Source of the DNA: Ypsolopha sequella
Lineage: Eukaryota > Arthropoda > Insecta > Lepidoptera > Ypsolophidae
Direction: 5' to 3'
Length of the DNA stretch: 64,000 nt
NCBI GenBank assembly: GCA_934047225.1
Contig: OW204001.1
Span: forward strand, 10,214,201 to 10,278,200
Shown: positions 1 to 10,375 of the stretch, piece by piece
Layout: each line of letters begins with the position of its first letter
Numbering within the stretch: position 1 is the stretch's first letter
Notes under the pieces: generated by a model
Seen by the model: the letters and a program-made list of their open reading frames with translations, nothing else
Told to the model about the DNA's origin: nothing
Database searches by the model: none
Position numbers and translations under genes: made by a program

Positions 1-25
1 TGACCTGCAGCAATAAATTCTTAAC

Positions 26-1036
26 TTGGAAATTTTAATCAGGAAGTTTGAAGAGGAGCACAACCAATTTGAAAATACACAGTTGGAAATCATAACACCT
101 TTAAAAAGTAAACTAAATAAGCTTGAAGAAGAAAACCAGAACCTTCTAGAAAAGGTTTTAAAAGGCATTTCACAGTACAACCATGATTCAACAAATATAA
201 AGACACCTAAAGCAACTAAAAACCTACAACAAAAGGAAACGATAAAAAATAGAAGACCAAAGCATACTAGTAGGAAATTGTTTAAGAAAATAAAAAAACA
301 AAACAAGATAACCAAATTATTGAAAAAACAATGCATGAAAGCTGAAAGCGAAATCAGGAGACTAAACCACAAAATTGAAGAAATGCAAAAGAAAGAACAG
401 ATTTTGGTAGAAGATAGCAACTTGACATTGGAAGACACAGAAACTGAGAGCAACGTAAAAATAGGGGCACAACTAAAAGAACAAGAACAAACACTAGAAA
501 TTGATATACTTGAGGAACAAATAAAAAACAACGCTAACGTGGATAAACCAAGTGCAAAATGTAAGAAATATGAAAATAAAATTGTTATTTTCACTGATGC
601 TATTGGAACAGGACTAGCACAGATGATAAAAAATAAATCTGAAATTAACTTCAAAATAATGAACTATTGTAAGCCGGGTGCGTCTAGTCATCAGATACTT
701 GACAATTTCGAGAAAGATACAAAGTCGCTTGAAAATGGGGATACTGCGGTGTTACTCATTACTAAATATGACCAAAGCTCAGCATCGTATCCATCGCTAC
801 TGAAGAAAATAGTAAAAAGCAAAAGTAAGATGGTCAATATGATTATTTTTGGTATATTATATAACGGTCACTGCGATAGGAACATATATTTCATAAACCA
901 AGAACTGGAAAAAATCGCAAGTACTCTTACAAATATCGCATATATTGATCTAAATGTTGATTACTGCAGTTCAAATGACTTAAAGCCTTTGAGTAAAAGA
1001 CTACAAGCTGTTACAGAAGTCATTAAGGCAGCTTAA
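26..1036 (+). pseudogene. LINE ORF1-like protein, N-terminus missing
   Basis: A 336-codon open frame follows an in-frame TAA at 14-16. The first codon (TTG at 26) is not a convincing start, so the true N-terminus is lost or broken upstream. The first 180 or so residues are very rich in Lys, Glu and Gln and look like a coiled coil, with basic clusters that could bind RNA. From about residue 185 the sequence changes character and reads like an SGNH/GDSL esterase core: an IVIFTDAIGTGLA block where GDS would be expected, then YCKPGAS and later GDTAVLL. The nucleophile motif is altered (T-D-A instead of G-D-S). CR1-type ORF1 proteins are known to carry such esterase domains; that link is inference. 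Sits 150 bp before the endonuclease frame, as expected for ORF1/ORF2. Confidence 0.7.
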
Positions 1037-1185
1037 AAGTTTAGTGATACTTGTCTGCAATATTTAAATAACTGTAATGATACGGGCAACAATGAAGCAA
1101 TTCAGGGAAACCAGAACATGTTAAGGTCATCCCGAGTCGGTAGTGAAAATTTTCAAGTGGACACCAAAGTGAGTACAAAAGTCTA

Positions 1186-2556
1186 GTGATAGTGCACACA
1201 AACATTCAGAGCATTAATAATAAGTACATAGAACTAGAATATTTAACAGATGAGACTGACTGTGACATTCTGTGTGTAACGGAAACATGGGCAACGGACG
1301 ACCAAATACAAACTATGACAATTGATAATTACGAATTCGCAACGTGTTATAATAGGCAGCTTTTCCAGCACGGTGGTGCAGCTATTTTTATAAAAAATAA
1401 TTTAAAATACAAGATAAGAAAAGATCTCAACAAATTAAGCTTTGAAATGAATTGTGAACTAGTAGCAATAGAGCCAAAGAGTTCCAAGATTGTAATTGTT
1501 TGCTTGTATAGGCCTGATCACGATTTTGAAATATTTAAAAATGTAATTTTTTACAAATATTCTACATAGATTAATTAGAGAAGGCAAGAAACTGGTTATT
1601 GCCGGAGATTTCAATCTTGACATTTTGAAACCTAGCAGTAAAACGACGAAATTTTTAAACATAGTTAACAACTATAATTGCAAAACGATAATAAATGAAC
1701 CAACAAGAAATGATTTATCTAAAGGTAGTGCGACATGTATAGACAATTTTATTATAAGCCGTGACGACTGCAAATCTGCTGATAAAGTAATTACCAAACT
1801 TTCTGACCATAATGCAATATTACTAGAATTTGACTCCGATGCAAAAACTGATAAAGCATATGATGAAAAACGACTTTGTAGAGTGATGTCCCAAAGCAAT
1901 ATAAAATATTTTCATTATTTACTTAATAAGGACGCTGAAAACTTGAAACAGGATATAAATAATGCACAGAGCTCTGGTGAAAAAATGAATATTTTGATAG
2001 GTGCGATAAAACATTATTATGATACTGCTTTTCCAAAAAGGAAAATCCATTTACGTAACACTAAAACAAAATGGGTCACAGAAGTCATAAAAGTGTCGAA
2101 AAATAATTTAGAAAAATTAGAAATGTTACAGGACATACAACCTTCTGAAGATCGAAAGGCTAAGATAAAAATATATAAAAAACTCTACGTAAAGTAATGC
2201 AAAGTGCTAAAAGAATCCAGTTTGCGTGTAGGATTAATAAATCTAAAAATAAAATTTCTGAGTCTTGGAAAGTAATAAATGAACAAAACAGAAAAAAACA
2301 TAAAACAAACAAAGGCATTGAAAAACTTAAAAATGAAAAGGGAGAAATAACCAAGGATGCTCGTGAAATAGCGGGTGTCTTTAATAAATTTTTTAGTGAT
2401 GTAGCTAAGAATATGTCCAAAGGTTTGAATCCTGACGTAGAAAAATGCGACATTTCCTTAAAGAAAAATAATTCAGATCCAAGTATCACCGTTGTTTTTT
2501 CTCCAATCACAAAAAAGGAATTGCCGATAATTGTAACTGAAATGAAAGGCAAAACT
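1186..2556 (+). pseudogene. LINE ORF2, endonuclease part (frameshifted)
   Basis: Three frames join to one endonuclease: 1186-1569, then a shift near 1540-1580, then about 1575-2197, then a shift near 2190, then 2197-2556. Endonuclease landmarks are visible in order: HTNIQSI, CVTETWA (catalytic Glu), CLYRP, AGDFN (catalytic Asp/Asn) and LSDHN (catalytic His). The region after 1900 is a Lys-rich linker typical between endonuclease and reverse transcriptase. The first codon of the open part is GTG, so the true start is unclear. The open frame stops being LINE-like at about 2556, where a foreign insertion begins. Confidence 0.85.
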
Positions 2557-2965
2557 TCCCTTGCCAAGTTTCTTGCCCGTTCTTCTTAGCAAGACTAATC
2601 GAATGGGCGGAGGTAGGCATGTATTTATATATGTAACCTATTACTATGTAGTATATAGGATGGGATTTGGTCGGCCGCCTGGATTCGTGCTGGGGGCTCG
2701 GTTGGTGATCATTGAACCTGTTCCTGGTCCCTGGCTGGGTCTCCGGTATGGGTTCGGGCGGTTGATTGGATTTCACCTTGTATAATAATATTTTACCTAT
2801 AATTTTAATCGGATATATATATTGCTACATAAATTAAATAAACATTTAATCTAAGTAGTTCATGTACATTTATTATTTTATTACATATATTTTTATAAGA
2901 TTAAAATTTGACTTGTGAAACGTGTATTATACGAGACTTTGCATAATAAACTTTTTGAATTTTGA
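2556..2965 (+). mobile_element. 5'-truncated LINE tail nested in the larger LINE
   Basis: This block interrupts the endonuclease-RT reading frame. It ends in AATAAA-like and TTTTGAATTTTGAATTT repeats, a typical LINE 3' terminus, and the host element resumes at about 2966. The same 3' sequence occurs again at 35842-36035 (the stretch from TTGATTGGATTTCACC to GAATTTGAATTT) and partly at 59990-60135 and 56205-56495. The insertion is in the same orientation as the host LINE. Exact edges are uncertain by some 10 bp, and I could not define a target duplication. Confidence 0.8.
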
Positions 2966-4437
2966 ATTTAGACATTTATGAAATGGAGAGTAAAACTTTA
3001 AAAGAATTAATTCTTAAAAATGACACCTTTTTAGACTTATTACTTGTAGTATTAAATGACTGCCTAGCGACCGGCATTTTTCCAGATGCACTGAAGCCTG
3101 GGAAAGTAGTTCCAATATATAAAAAGGGAGAACATGATGAACCAAATAACTATAGACCAGTGTGTATTTTTCCCGTTGTATCTAAGATCCTAGAATCAGC
3201 AATTAAAAGAAGAATTGTAGGCCACTTTGAAGAAAATAACTTGTTTACGCCGGGCCAGTTCGGCTTTCGCAAAGAAAAATCAACCGAAATGGCCATTCGA
3301 AATGTAATCTACTTCGTATTAGAGGCCCTGGATCGATCGCAGAAATGCTCAAGCATATTCTGTGATCTTTCCAAGGCCTTTGATTGCTTAAGACATGACG
3401 TACTCATCCATAAGCTAAAACATTATGGTTTCTCGGGTAATGAGCTTAATCTGTTGCAAACCTATCTATTAAATAGAAAGCAAGCAGTCTACGTTAACAA
3501 CCATATTTCATCCTACGAAAAGAACGATATAGGAGTGCCACAAGATCCTATATTGGGACCGGTCCTTTTTTTAATCTATATAAACGACTTAGCAAACTCA
3601 CTACCAGAATGGGCCTTTGTTTCATTATTTGCCGATGACACACATGTAGGAGTTAAAGACCGAAGTTTAATAGTGGTTAACCAAAAAACTGGACAGGTTA
3701 TAAGTCTATTAAAGGATTGGTTTGAAGCAAACGGGATACTTTTAAACGACCAAAAAAGTATTGTTATGTCTTACAGGAGTAGAAAAAACAAAAAAGATGA
3801 AATTCCTTTTACTGAAACTACTTTTCTCGGTTTCGTTATAGACTACACTCTGAGTAATTCCGCACATGTAGAGAAAATATGTAAGAGAAAGGCTAGTGCA
3901 AACTACGCGCTATTAAAATTAAAAAACCTTGTAAACAAACAAACTCTTCTGACTGTTTACTATGCCTACATACAATCAGTAATTAACTATGCGATCACTG
4001 TTTGGGGCAACGCAGCAGAGATAAAACGGGTCTTAATAGCTCAAAAAAGGTCAGTAAGAATAATAAATGGACTACACAGACGTAAGTCTGCTCGTAATTA
4101 TTTTAAGATTAATAAGATAATGACTGTTATTTCACTTTATATATTTAATTCACTATTAGAAATACATGCACAAAAAGAAACATTGCCAAAAAACAAAGAT
4201 ATTCATAGGTATAACACAAGAAATAAACACAAATTAATCACGCCAAGAACAAGACTGACCAAAACGCAAAAACAAGGCATATATGTAAAAATTGCGATGT
4301 ATAACAAACTACCTATGCAGATTACTAGATTACCGCAACTAGAATTTAAAACCAAGTTAAAGAGATTTTTTGAGAAAAATCCATTTTATTCCATTACAGA
4401 ATATATAAAATTGAAATCAAGTTCAATGACAGAATAG
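2966..4437 (+). pseudogene. LINE ORF2, reverse transcriptase and C-terminal part
   Basis: A long open frame of about 490 codons holds a non-LTR reverse transcriptase in RVT_1 order: VVPIYKKGE, NNYRPVCIFP, FGFRKEKST, FCDLSKAFDCLRHDVL (catalytic Asp), GVPQDPILGPVLFLIYINDL and FADDT (catalytic Asp pair). The usual GVPQGSILGP is changed to GVPQDPILGP, a sign of decay. The C-terminal part (TFLGFVID, YYAYIQSVINYAITVWG, QKRSVRII) is the normal LINE region after the RT. The frame is open to its stop at 4437, but it is cut from its own N-terminus by the nested insertion. Confidence 0.9.
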
Positions 4438-4661
4438 TTTTTTTTTTCTTTCTTTTTAATTGGTTTTGTTATTTATCTGTTTATTTTTATCGACTTCTAT
4501 CAATTGTTTGATAGTATTTTCATTTTATCTTATGTAATAATAAGCTACGTTTATAATGTTAATTTTAATTTATTTTAATTAAATTTAATGGACAAACCAT
4601 GTACAACGGACACTGTTATATGGAGAATAAATTATTTTATTGTATTGCATTGTATTGTATT
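4438..4661 (+). repeat. LINE 3' untranslated end with short tandem tail
   Basis: AT-rich sequence after the RT stop, ending in an AATAAATTATTTTATTG block and several TATTG units. The tandem pentamer marks the 3' end of the LINE insertion. Confidence 0.7.
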
Positions 4662-4789
4662 GTGAGTATGGGCAATTCTTCCAGAAAGGAATTCCTGACG
4701 AACGCAATACTAGCAAAAAAACAAAAACAATAAAAATAATCAAATATTTTCAAGTAACTTAGATATATACTTATATTTTCATTCTACAA

Positions 4790-5234
4790 TATGAATATCA
4801 AATTGTATACGTAGATCTTAAAAAGGTGATTGTAAAAATAAACTAATATATAAGTATAGTTATTTACTGGCACTGATTTCAAGAAATCTTTGAAAAACCA
4901 CAAAATAAATTATTTCCGAAACTGGTAGACCAGATTTATAGATAAAAATATAAAAAAATAACAATTACTGGTTTAACTGGCTATTTACAGGAAAGCTATA
5001 GTGATTTAAAAATGTTGTAAACTAATGAGAAGTATAAAAAAAGTATAATAAATAAAAAAGTAAAAAGATATTTTATAAAAATATAATATAGATATTTAAT
5101 TGTAGGTATTAAAGTGTTGATTGTACAAACATATAGTTTAACTATATTAACTTGCATCTATTTCAACAAATCCTTGAATAACCACAAAAATATGTATGGG
5201 GGACATACATTTTTTTGTGGTTATTCAAGGATTT
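4790..5234 (-). repeat. Two minus-strand copies of a lepidopteran dispersed repeat segment
   Basis: The complement of this stretch twice repeats a segment also seen on the plus strand at 6150-6440: a 'tggtccaccagttttgga'-type line, 'tttttcaaggatttcc', a tract with 'tttttacaatcagct', then 'atacctacaattt'. The copies lie at about 4800-4915 and 5085-5195. Confidence 0.6.
5168..5234. repeat. Near-perfect palindrome (hairpin)
   Basis: The left arm AAATCCTTGAATAACCAC returns as GTGGTTATTCAAGGATTT on the right. The inner part ATGTATG-GGGGA-CATACAT is also self-complementary, so about 67 bp can fold into one hairpin. It forms the junction between minus-strand and plus-strand copies of the same repeat. 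Confidence 0.85.
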
Positions 5235-6007
5235 CTTCTCATCTTCAAAAGTGGTGGACCGATAAATAAGAAAAAAAAATCATGGTGCTTATGTAAAGAT
5301 GACAGGATAAATATATCGGTTAAGAAATTCACGAAAAAAAGTGACAAAATTAAATTTTTCATTCACAATACTAGGTAGGCGAGTCTGACTCACAATGGAC
5401 CGGTTTTTAGAAAACAAGTGACTGAAATGTAATGTTGTAATACATATTTACAATCAGCTCATAACGCACTTTCATCTGATACAAAGAACATACAAAATGT
5501 TTCAGAAAAAAAAATACAGACAAAGATATCAACATTTCCATACAAAAAAAATTTTACGTCATACACCAGCTCTGTCACACTTTGAGACAAAACACCTAGC
5601 GGTACACGATTCTATAGCTCATTATTAGGTACCTATCTATCACCACAATCAATCATATTTTTGCTCCATTCAAAATCCCATGGAATTACATACTAATAAT
5701 ATGAACACGTAAATCTACATAAACGTCATCATTTCAAACATGGGAAATTTTAATACCTGAATCGAAAGGAAATGAGATGAAAACGTGACATGTTTATAAT
5801 GAGATTCAATAATTTTATTGTGAATTGGAATATTTTTCTCTTTTTTGTAAAGAAGAAAAGGTGTGTTGGTATTGCCCTGGATATTAAATCGGTCTCTATG
5901 AACACAGTGTAGTCAAAGCCTTATTGATAGTGGTAAGAGGGCCTGGAAGCTTCCTCAGGTGCGTTGGTATTGCTACTCGAGGGCTAATCAGAAGCCACAA
6001 GAAGAAA

Positions 6008-7113
6008 AAACCAGCCGAGTGCGAGTCAGACTCGCGTACCTAGGGTTCCGTATTGTGGTTGATAAATTTTTGTAATTTTTTTCGTGAATTTATCAACCCT
6101 TTTATTTTTCCTGTAATTTTTACTTAAAATCCATATTATCATGATTTTTTTCATATTTTTTGGTCCACCAGTTTTGGAGATAAGGGGGGGAAATACAATT
6201 TTTTATGGTTTTTCAAGGATTTTCCCTATAAACATGCACTTAAATATAGCCAAGCTATATATTTTTACAATCAGCTTTTCAATACCTACAATTTGATACC
6301 CATACTGTATTTTTATAAAATATGTTTTTTATTTATTTTAATTATTTTTTCATATTTTTTTAATCGCTATGGTTTTTATGTAATTGGCCAGTTATGATCT
6401 ATAATTGTCATTTTTTTTTTCATATTTTTCGTTCTAGTTCCCAGTCACAGACTCAATAAACCTACCAAAGAGTAAAATACTTTAATGACAATAAAAAATT
6501 AAAATGAACTACAATAACAAATTAATAGAAACAAATACCAATCTATGTCAAACAAAAAAATATCTATGTCACAGATAAAATTAAATTGATTTATCGTTAA
6601 TGAAGTCTTTCACAGTGTTATAACATTTTTCAGTTAGAAGATTGTGTAATTTGTTTTTAAATTAATTTATGCTGAGTTCTTTCCAGTTTTTCGGAATTTT
6701 ATTAAATAGTTTAGGGCCCATGACAAATATAATTCTGTGTAAAAGTTCTGTACTTATTTATCTATGCACAATCTCTCCTTGTTTCTTAGGTTTCTCTTGT
6801 TAAACTCAGATACCTTGTTAAAAGATGAGTATTTAATCTTACAAAAATACATGTCTCGTAAATATAAAGACAAGGCAAAGTGAGGGGTTTCAGTGACTTG
6901 CAGTAGAGCTTGCAACTTTCAAAGATTTTAAAGTGAGTTACACTGTGATATGTGGGCAAATTAATGCTATTTTTGTGCCAAATTTCATGTTGTTATCTTT
7001 AACGGTGCTAAAGTTATGAGGCTGTGACAAACGGACGGGCGGACGGATGGATGGGCGGACAACGGAGTCTCACCATACAAGTTCCTTTTGTACCTTTTAG
7101 TTACGGAATCCTA
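6008..7113 (+). repeat. 'ggccaagtgcgagt' dispersed repeat, long plus-strand copy
   Basis: Begins with a CGAGTGCGAGTCAGACTCGC-type head followed by AGGGTTCCGTA at 6043-6053. It ends with GCCAAATTTCATGTTG, a run of GGACGG/GGATGG units (7030-7062), and the CCTTTTGTACC...TACGGAATCCTA closing block. The same head or tail occurs at 31608-32030, 37340-37427, 50955-51036 and 62212-62958. The middle (6480-6880) may be a separate insertion. This family is common in Lepidoptera; its class is not determined here. Confidence 0.65.
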
Positions 7114-7926
7114 CAAAGGGCGTGGGTTAAGGCCCAGTATCAAGCTAAACTTCCGTTCTGTAGCAAAGCTTTTATTATTGTTTTGTCTATCCTAAATAAA
7201 CGCACGCAAAACTTTAGTAATTTTGAATTTGCGGCTACATTAGGACTTTTTATTCAAAATATTTCCTGTCACAACATTAAAGGTTTGTAAAACAAATATT
7301 TAGGAAGAATTTTAGTGGCGCTATCAGACCAAAAAGCTCTTTTTCCTTTGTTTCAAAACCCATTTTTGTGATTTTCCTATCGAGGAAAATGTACGTAATG
7401 GGACAACTATTATGTATACTCTCTTACGTTACAATGATGGATACTGCAAAGATGTAATGTAATTAATGTAATGTAAAATCATTACATGTATTTACGTTTG
7501 CAGTAAAACTTTACATGTATTGTACAGAATCAATCATAAAAATTGTTATTTTCACATATCCCCCTGAGTCATTTTCCTTCTCGTAATTACTTATGTATTG
7601 TTATGTTTAATATATGTTGTAGCATTACTTTTTAAAATTAGTTAGCTATTTTATAATCACGAATGTAATTTTGATAAGTAGGTTGATTCGGCCTGGCTTT
7701 GGACTGCCACCAGGCAAGCCTGGTGACAGCCAAAAAAAAAAGATAAATCTGGATAAAGACACTATACAATTTGTTTTTTGAATGAACTAAAAATAACAAA
7801 ACTGAAGTAAAAAATATGGTATAAAACACAATAATATCAGCAGAGTATAGGGTACGTAGGAACTTATAAAATCAACACAAAAATTATGCCTAGTCCATCT
7901 TATTTTAGGATTTTGTTTTCTTTCAG
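7114..7926. other. Noncoding, no gene seen
   Basis: AT-rich, with no open frame that looks coding. One small perfect hairpin, CACCAGGC-AA-GCCTGGTG, lies at about 7709-7726. A TTTTCTTTCAG acceptor-like site closes the stretch at 7926. Confidence 0.5.
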
Positions 7927-8425
7927 CTTTAACGACGCAATTTGTTCACGATATTATGGATTTAAATTTGGATATTGAAACTAGTTTAAAGGATCCCAGA
8001 AACTACAATTTCGCGGAAGTTTTAGCAACTTCTAGTCAAGAGAAAACATAACTTTAAGGTGTTTAGAGCAATCGTTATCTAGCTTTACATTAAGGAAGAA
8101 AATAATTGATTCAGAGTCTACTGGATGCTAGGCTACAGATATAAAAACCTGATAAGGGTGTCTTCGTGACTTAGGTGTTTGCAGTCTTCCAGAGAGTAGT
8201 CAATCAAGCCAAGATTGTCTGGCGCCAACTTCTGTTATAACACAGGAAGCTTACCCCATCAGGATACGTAGTCCGTACGTTCGGCCTCAATATGTGCAAC
8301 CATACAAGATGGTGGGAGAAATAGAAGAAAAATTGGAAAGACCCTTAAATAACCTGAAGGGTCGCTGTAAAGAAATAAAACAACAGCGTCAAGACATGCC
8401 TATGAAATCTGGGCAAGGAAATTAA
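7927..8425 (+). pseudogene. Decayed coding stretch of unknown origin
   Basis: After an acceptor-like TTTTCTTTCAG, one frame (7927-8051) reads protein-like sequence including MDLNLDIETSLKDPRNY before a TAA. A second frame continues with protein-like residues (CLEQSLSSFTLRKKIIDSES) to a TAG at about 8130. A third frame, 8156-8425, is open for 89 codons, with segments PESSQSSQDCLAPTSVITQ and a charged C-terminal part rich in Lys, Glu and Gln. The amino-acid make-up (Ser/Pro/Glu, few hydrophobic runs) suggests a disordered nuclear or regulatory protein. Two frameshifts and stops make a working product unlikely. I do not recognise the family. It could also be a set of real short exons with unseen splice sites. 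Confidence 0.4.
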
Positions 8426-10340
8426 CGTATTGGAAACGGGACAAAAGGGATTTTCAGAGAATGAAACCAAAAGTACACAAAACTTACCAGGAAATGAAGA
8501 AAAAAACAGTCTTTCACAATCACTAGGGCAAATGTGCCCTGTTTCCTGGATTAAACTATATTTTAAATTTATTGTGGCAAATTTTGCCTTCCTTGTACCA
8601 CGATACTCTTTGATATGAGAAAAATAACAAAAAAATGTGACAAAATATTCCAAATTTTCGAATTTGAAAATTCAGTAAAGCAATCAACGATAAAGAAAGA
8701 CTAAAAATATATGAAAAAGGTCGAATACCTGTAGCGAATGCTACAATGTAAATTATTGTATTTATGAGTAGATTATATATGTATATACAACAATTATTTA
8801 ACTCATATTAGATTTTAATATATAAAGCATCTAAGAAAATATGATTTCTTGGTCGAATTGATTATAGTAATCAACTTATCTGGCACTACCCTCAAAAACT
8901 TTCCACATCACCAAAGGTTCACTGGCAGAGAATGCTAATTAGCATTAAGTTCGCCTTTGTGCGTTGTAAATTTATTTTGTGCAATAAAGTATTTACATAC
9001 ATACATAAATACATAAAATGTATATTGTACCTGGTGCTGAGTAAGTGACGCTCTCAAAATATAAAGTTGGCGAACCGTTAGCACCTTGAAATCCTGACAA
9101 AGGGTACTAAAAAAGTTGTCTGCAAATCTGCATTTTGCTTTATACTGCGCCTTAAGACGACACAGGTCGTAAAAACGAAGTTTGTGAAATATTGTTATTT
9201 CCATGATGCATTGTAATAGTTCTGAAAAAAATACATCTTACAAAAAAGACATGTCTTTTCCAAGACAATGAAAGAGCCCAATAGAGAAAAGATCGCTGCA
9301 TCGAAAAAAATTGCAAAGTGAAGGTTGTTGTTCAAAACAGTAGTCCGCCTAACCTAAACCAATAAACATTACCTATTTTATCCCTGCTCATTAATAATCG
9401 ATTATGTGGTTACTCAAATCGAGTTGAAGCATTATGACCTCGCTCGTTGTAAGTGATAACATCGGATTGTTTATGACGGAAACTAAGTGATTTCAAGGGA
9501 GTAAACCTAAATCTACAATAGGAATCTAATACCTACCTAGCAATACCTATTTGATGATCTATTTATCTAAGTTAAACAGAAAAAAAGTTAGAATGAAAGA
9601 CAGATTAGAAAATGGCACGATTAAAACAAAAAAATAAAAATGAAAAAGCATTTCTTTTGTAAACTGCTAGTTTGTTTTAAAACTTATTTCAAAAGATTAA
9701 GTTTCAAAGTTGAATGCAAGTTCAATGTGCACCAATCACATTTTCCTTTAGGTAAAATGAGTAACTAATTCTTATGCATCGTGTAAGTCATTATATTAAA
9801 TCGTGTGAGGTTATGATAATGAGATAGATTTCTATGAATCATCGGTTTACTGATTATGCGTACTTAGGAAAAACGAAAAACCCTACTTTCGTGTTCTTTT
9901 AACAAACAAGTTTACTTCGAAACATCGATGAGTGTTTGTAGTGTTAGGTTGTACATGATTTCAGAAGTTTTTCCGAAAACCCCAGCCAAAATAGCTGAAC
10001 AATCTTGTTGGCTCCACCAGATGTTTTTCGAGAATAATAAAAACTACGGTCTGATATTGACGTTTTGTTGCTGGTGATCAAATATTCAGGAAACGAGCGA
10101 GGCGACCACTGTGTAGTTGTTATCAAAATTTACAATCGAACGTTTGATTTCACGCTGTTTATCAAAACCGATAAACGTTGACCCGCCGCATTGCACAACG
10201 CAGAACGTTTATACAATCCTGCGGTAAATTAGTCGAACGTTGTTTAGTTTAGTTGCTGTTTTGTTAAAAAGCTATGATGTTATGATGTTGAGATGAAGGA
10301 TGAAATAGATTTAAATAGATAAATACGAATAATAACCATT
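8426..10340. other. Noncoding, no gene seen
   Basis: AT-rich sequence with only short chance open frames. I see no splice-framed coding exon, clear terminal repeat or RNA gene here. Confidence 0.5.
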
Positions 10341-10375
10341 AAAATACAATTAGTTAATTTGCAACGGTCACGGTC

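Larger units (their letters stand above)
26..4661 (+). mobile_element. Broken CR1/jockey-like non-LTR retrotransposon (LINE)
   Basis: The parts appear in the usual LINE order: ORF1-like coiled-coil protein with a C-terminal SGNH-like region, an apurinic-type endonuclease, a reverse transcriptase, and a 3' untranslated end finishing in short TATTG/TTGTA-type repeats near 4625-4661. The coding region carries at least two frameshifts and an inserted 0.4-kb foreign LINE tail (about 2556-2965), so the copy cannot make a working protein. The 5' end is missing or lies before the window. Clade assignment (CR1/Daphne/jockey side of the LINE tree) is inferred from motif style only. Confidence 0.9.
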
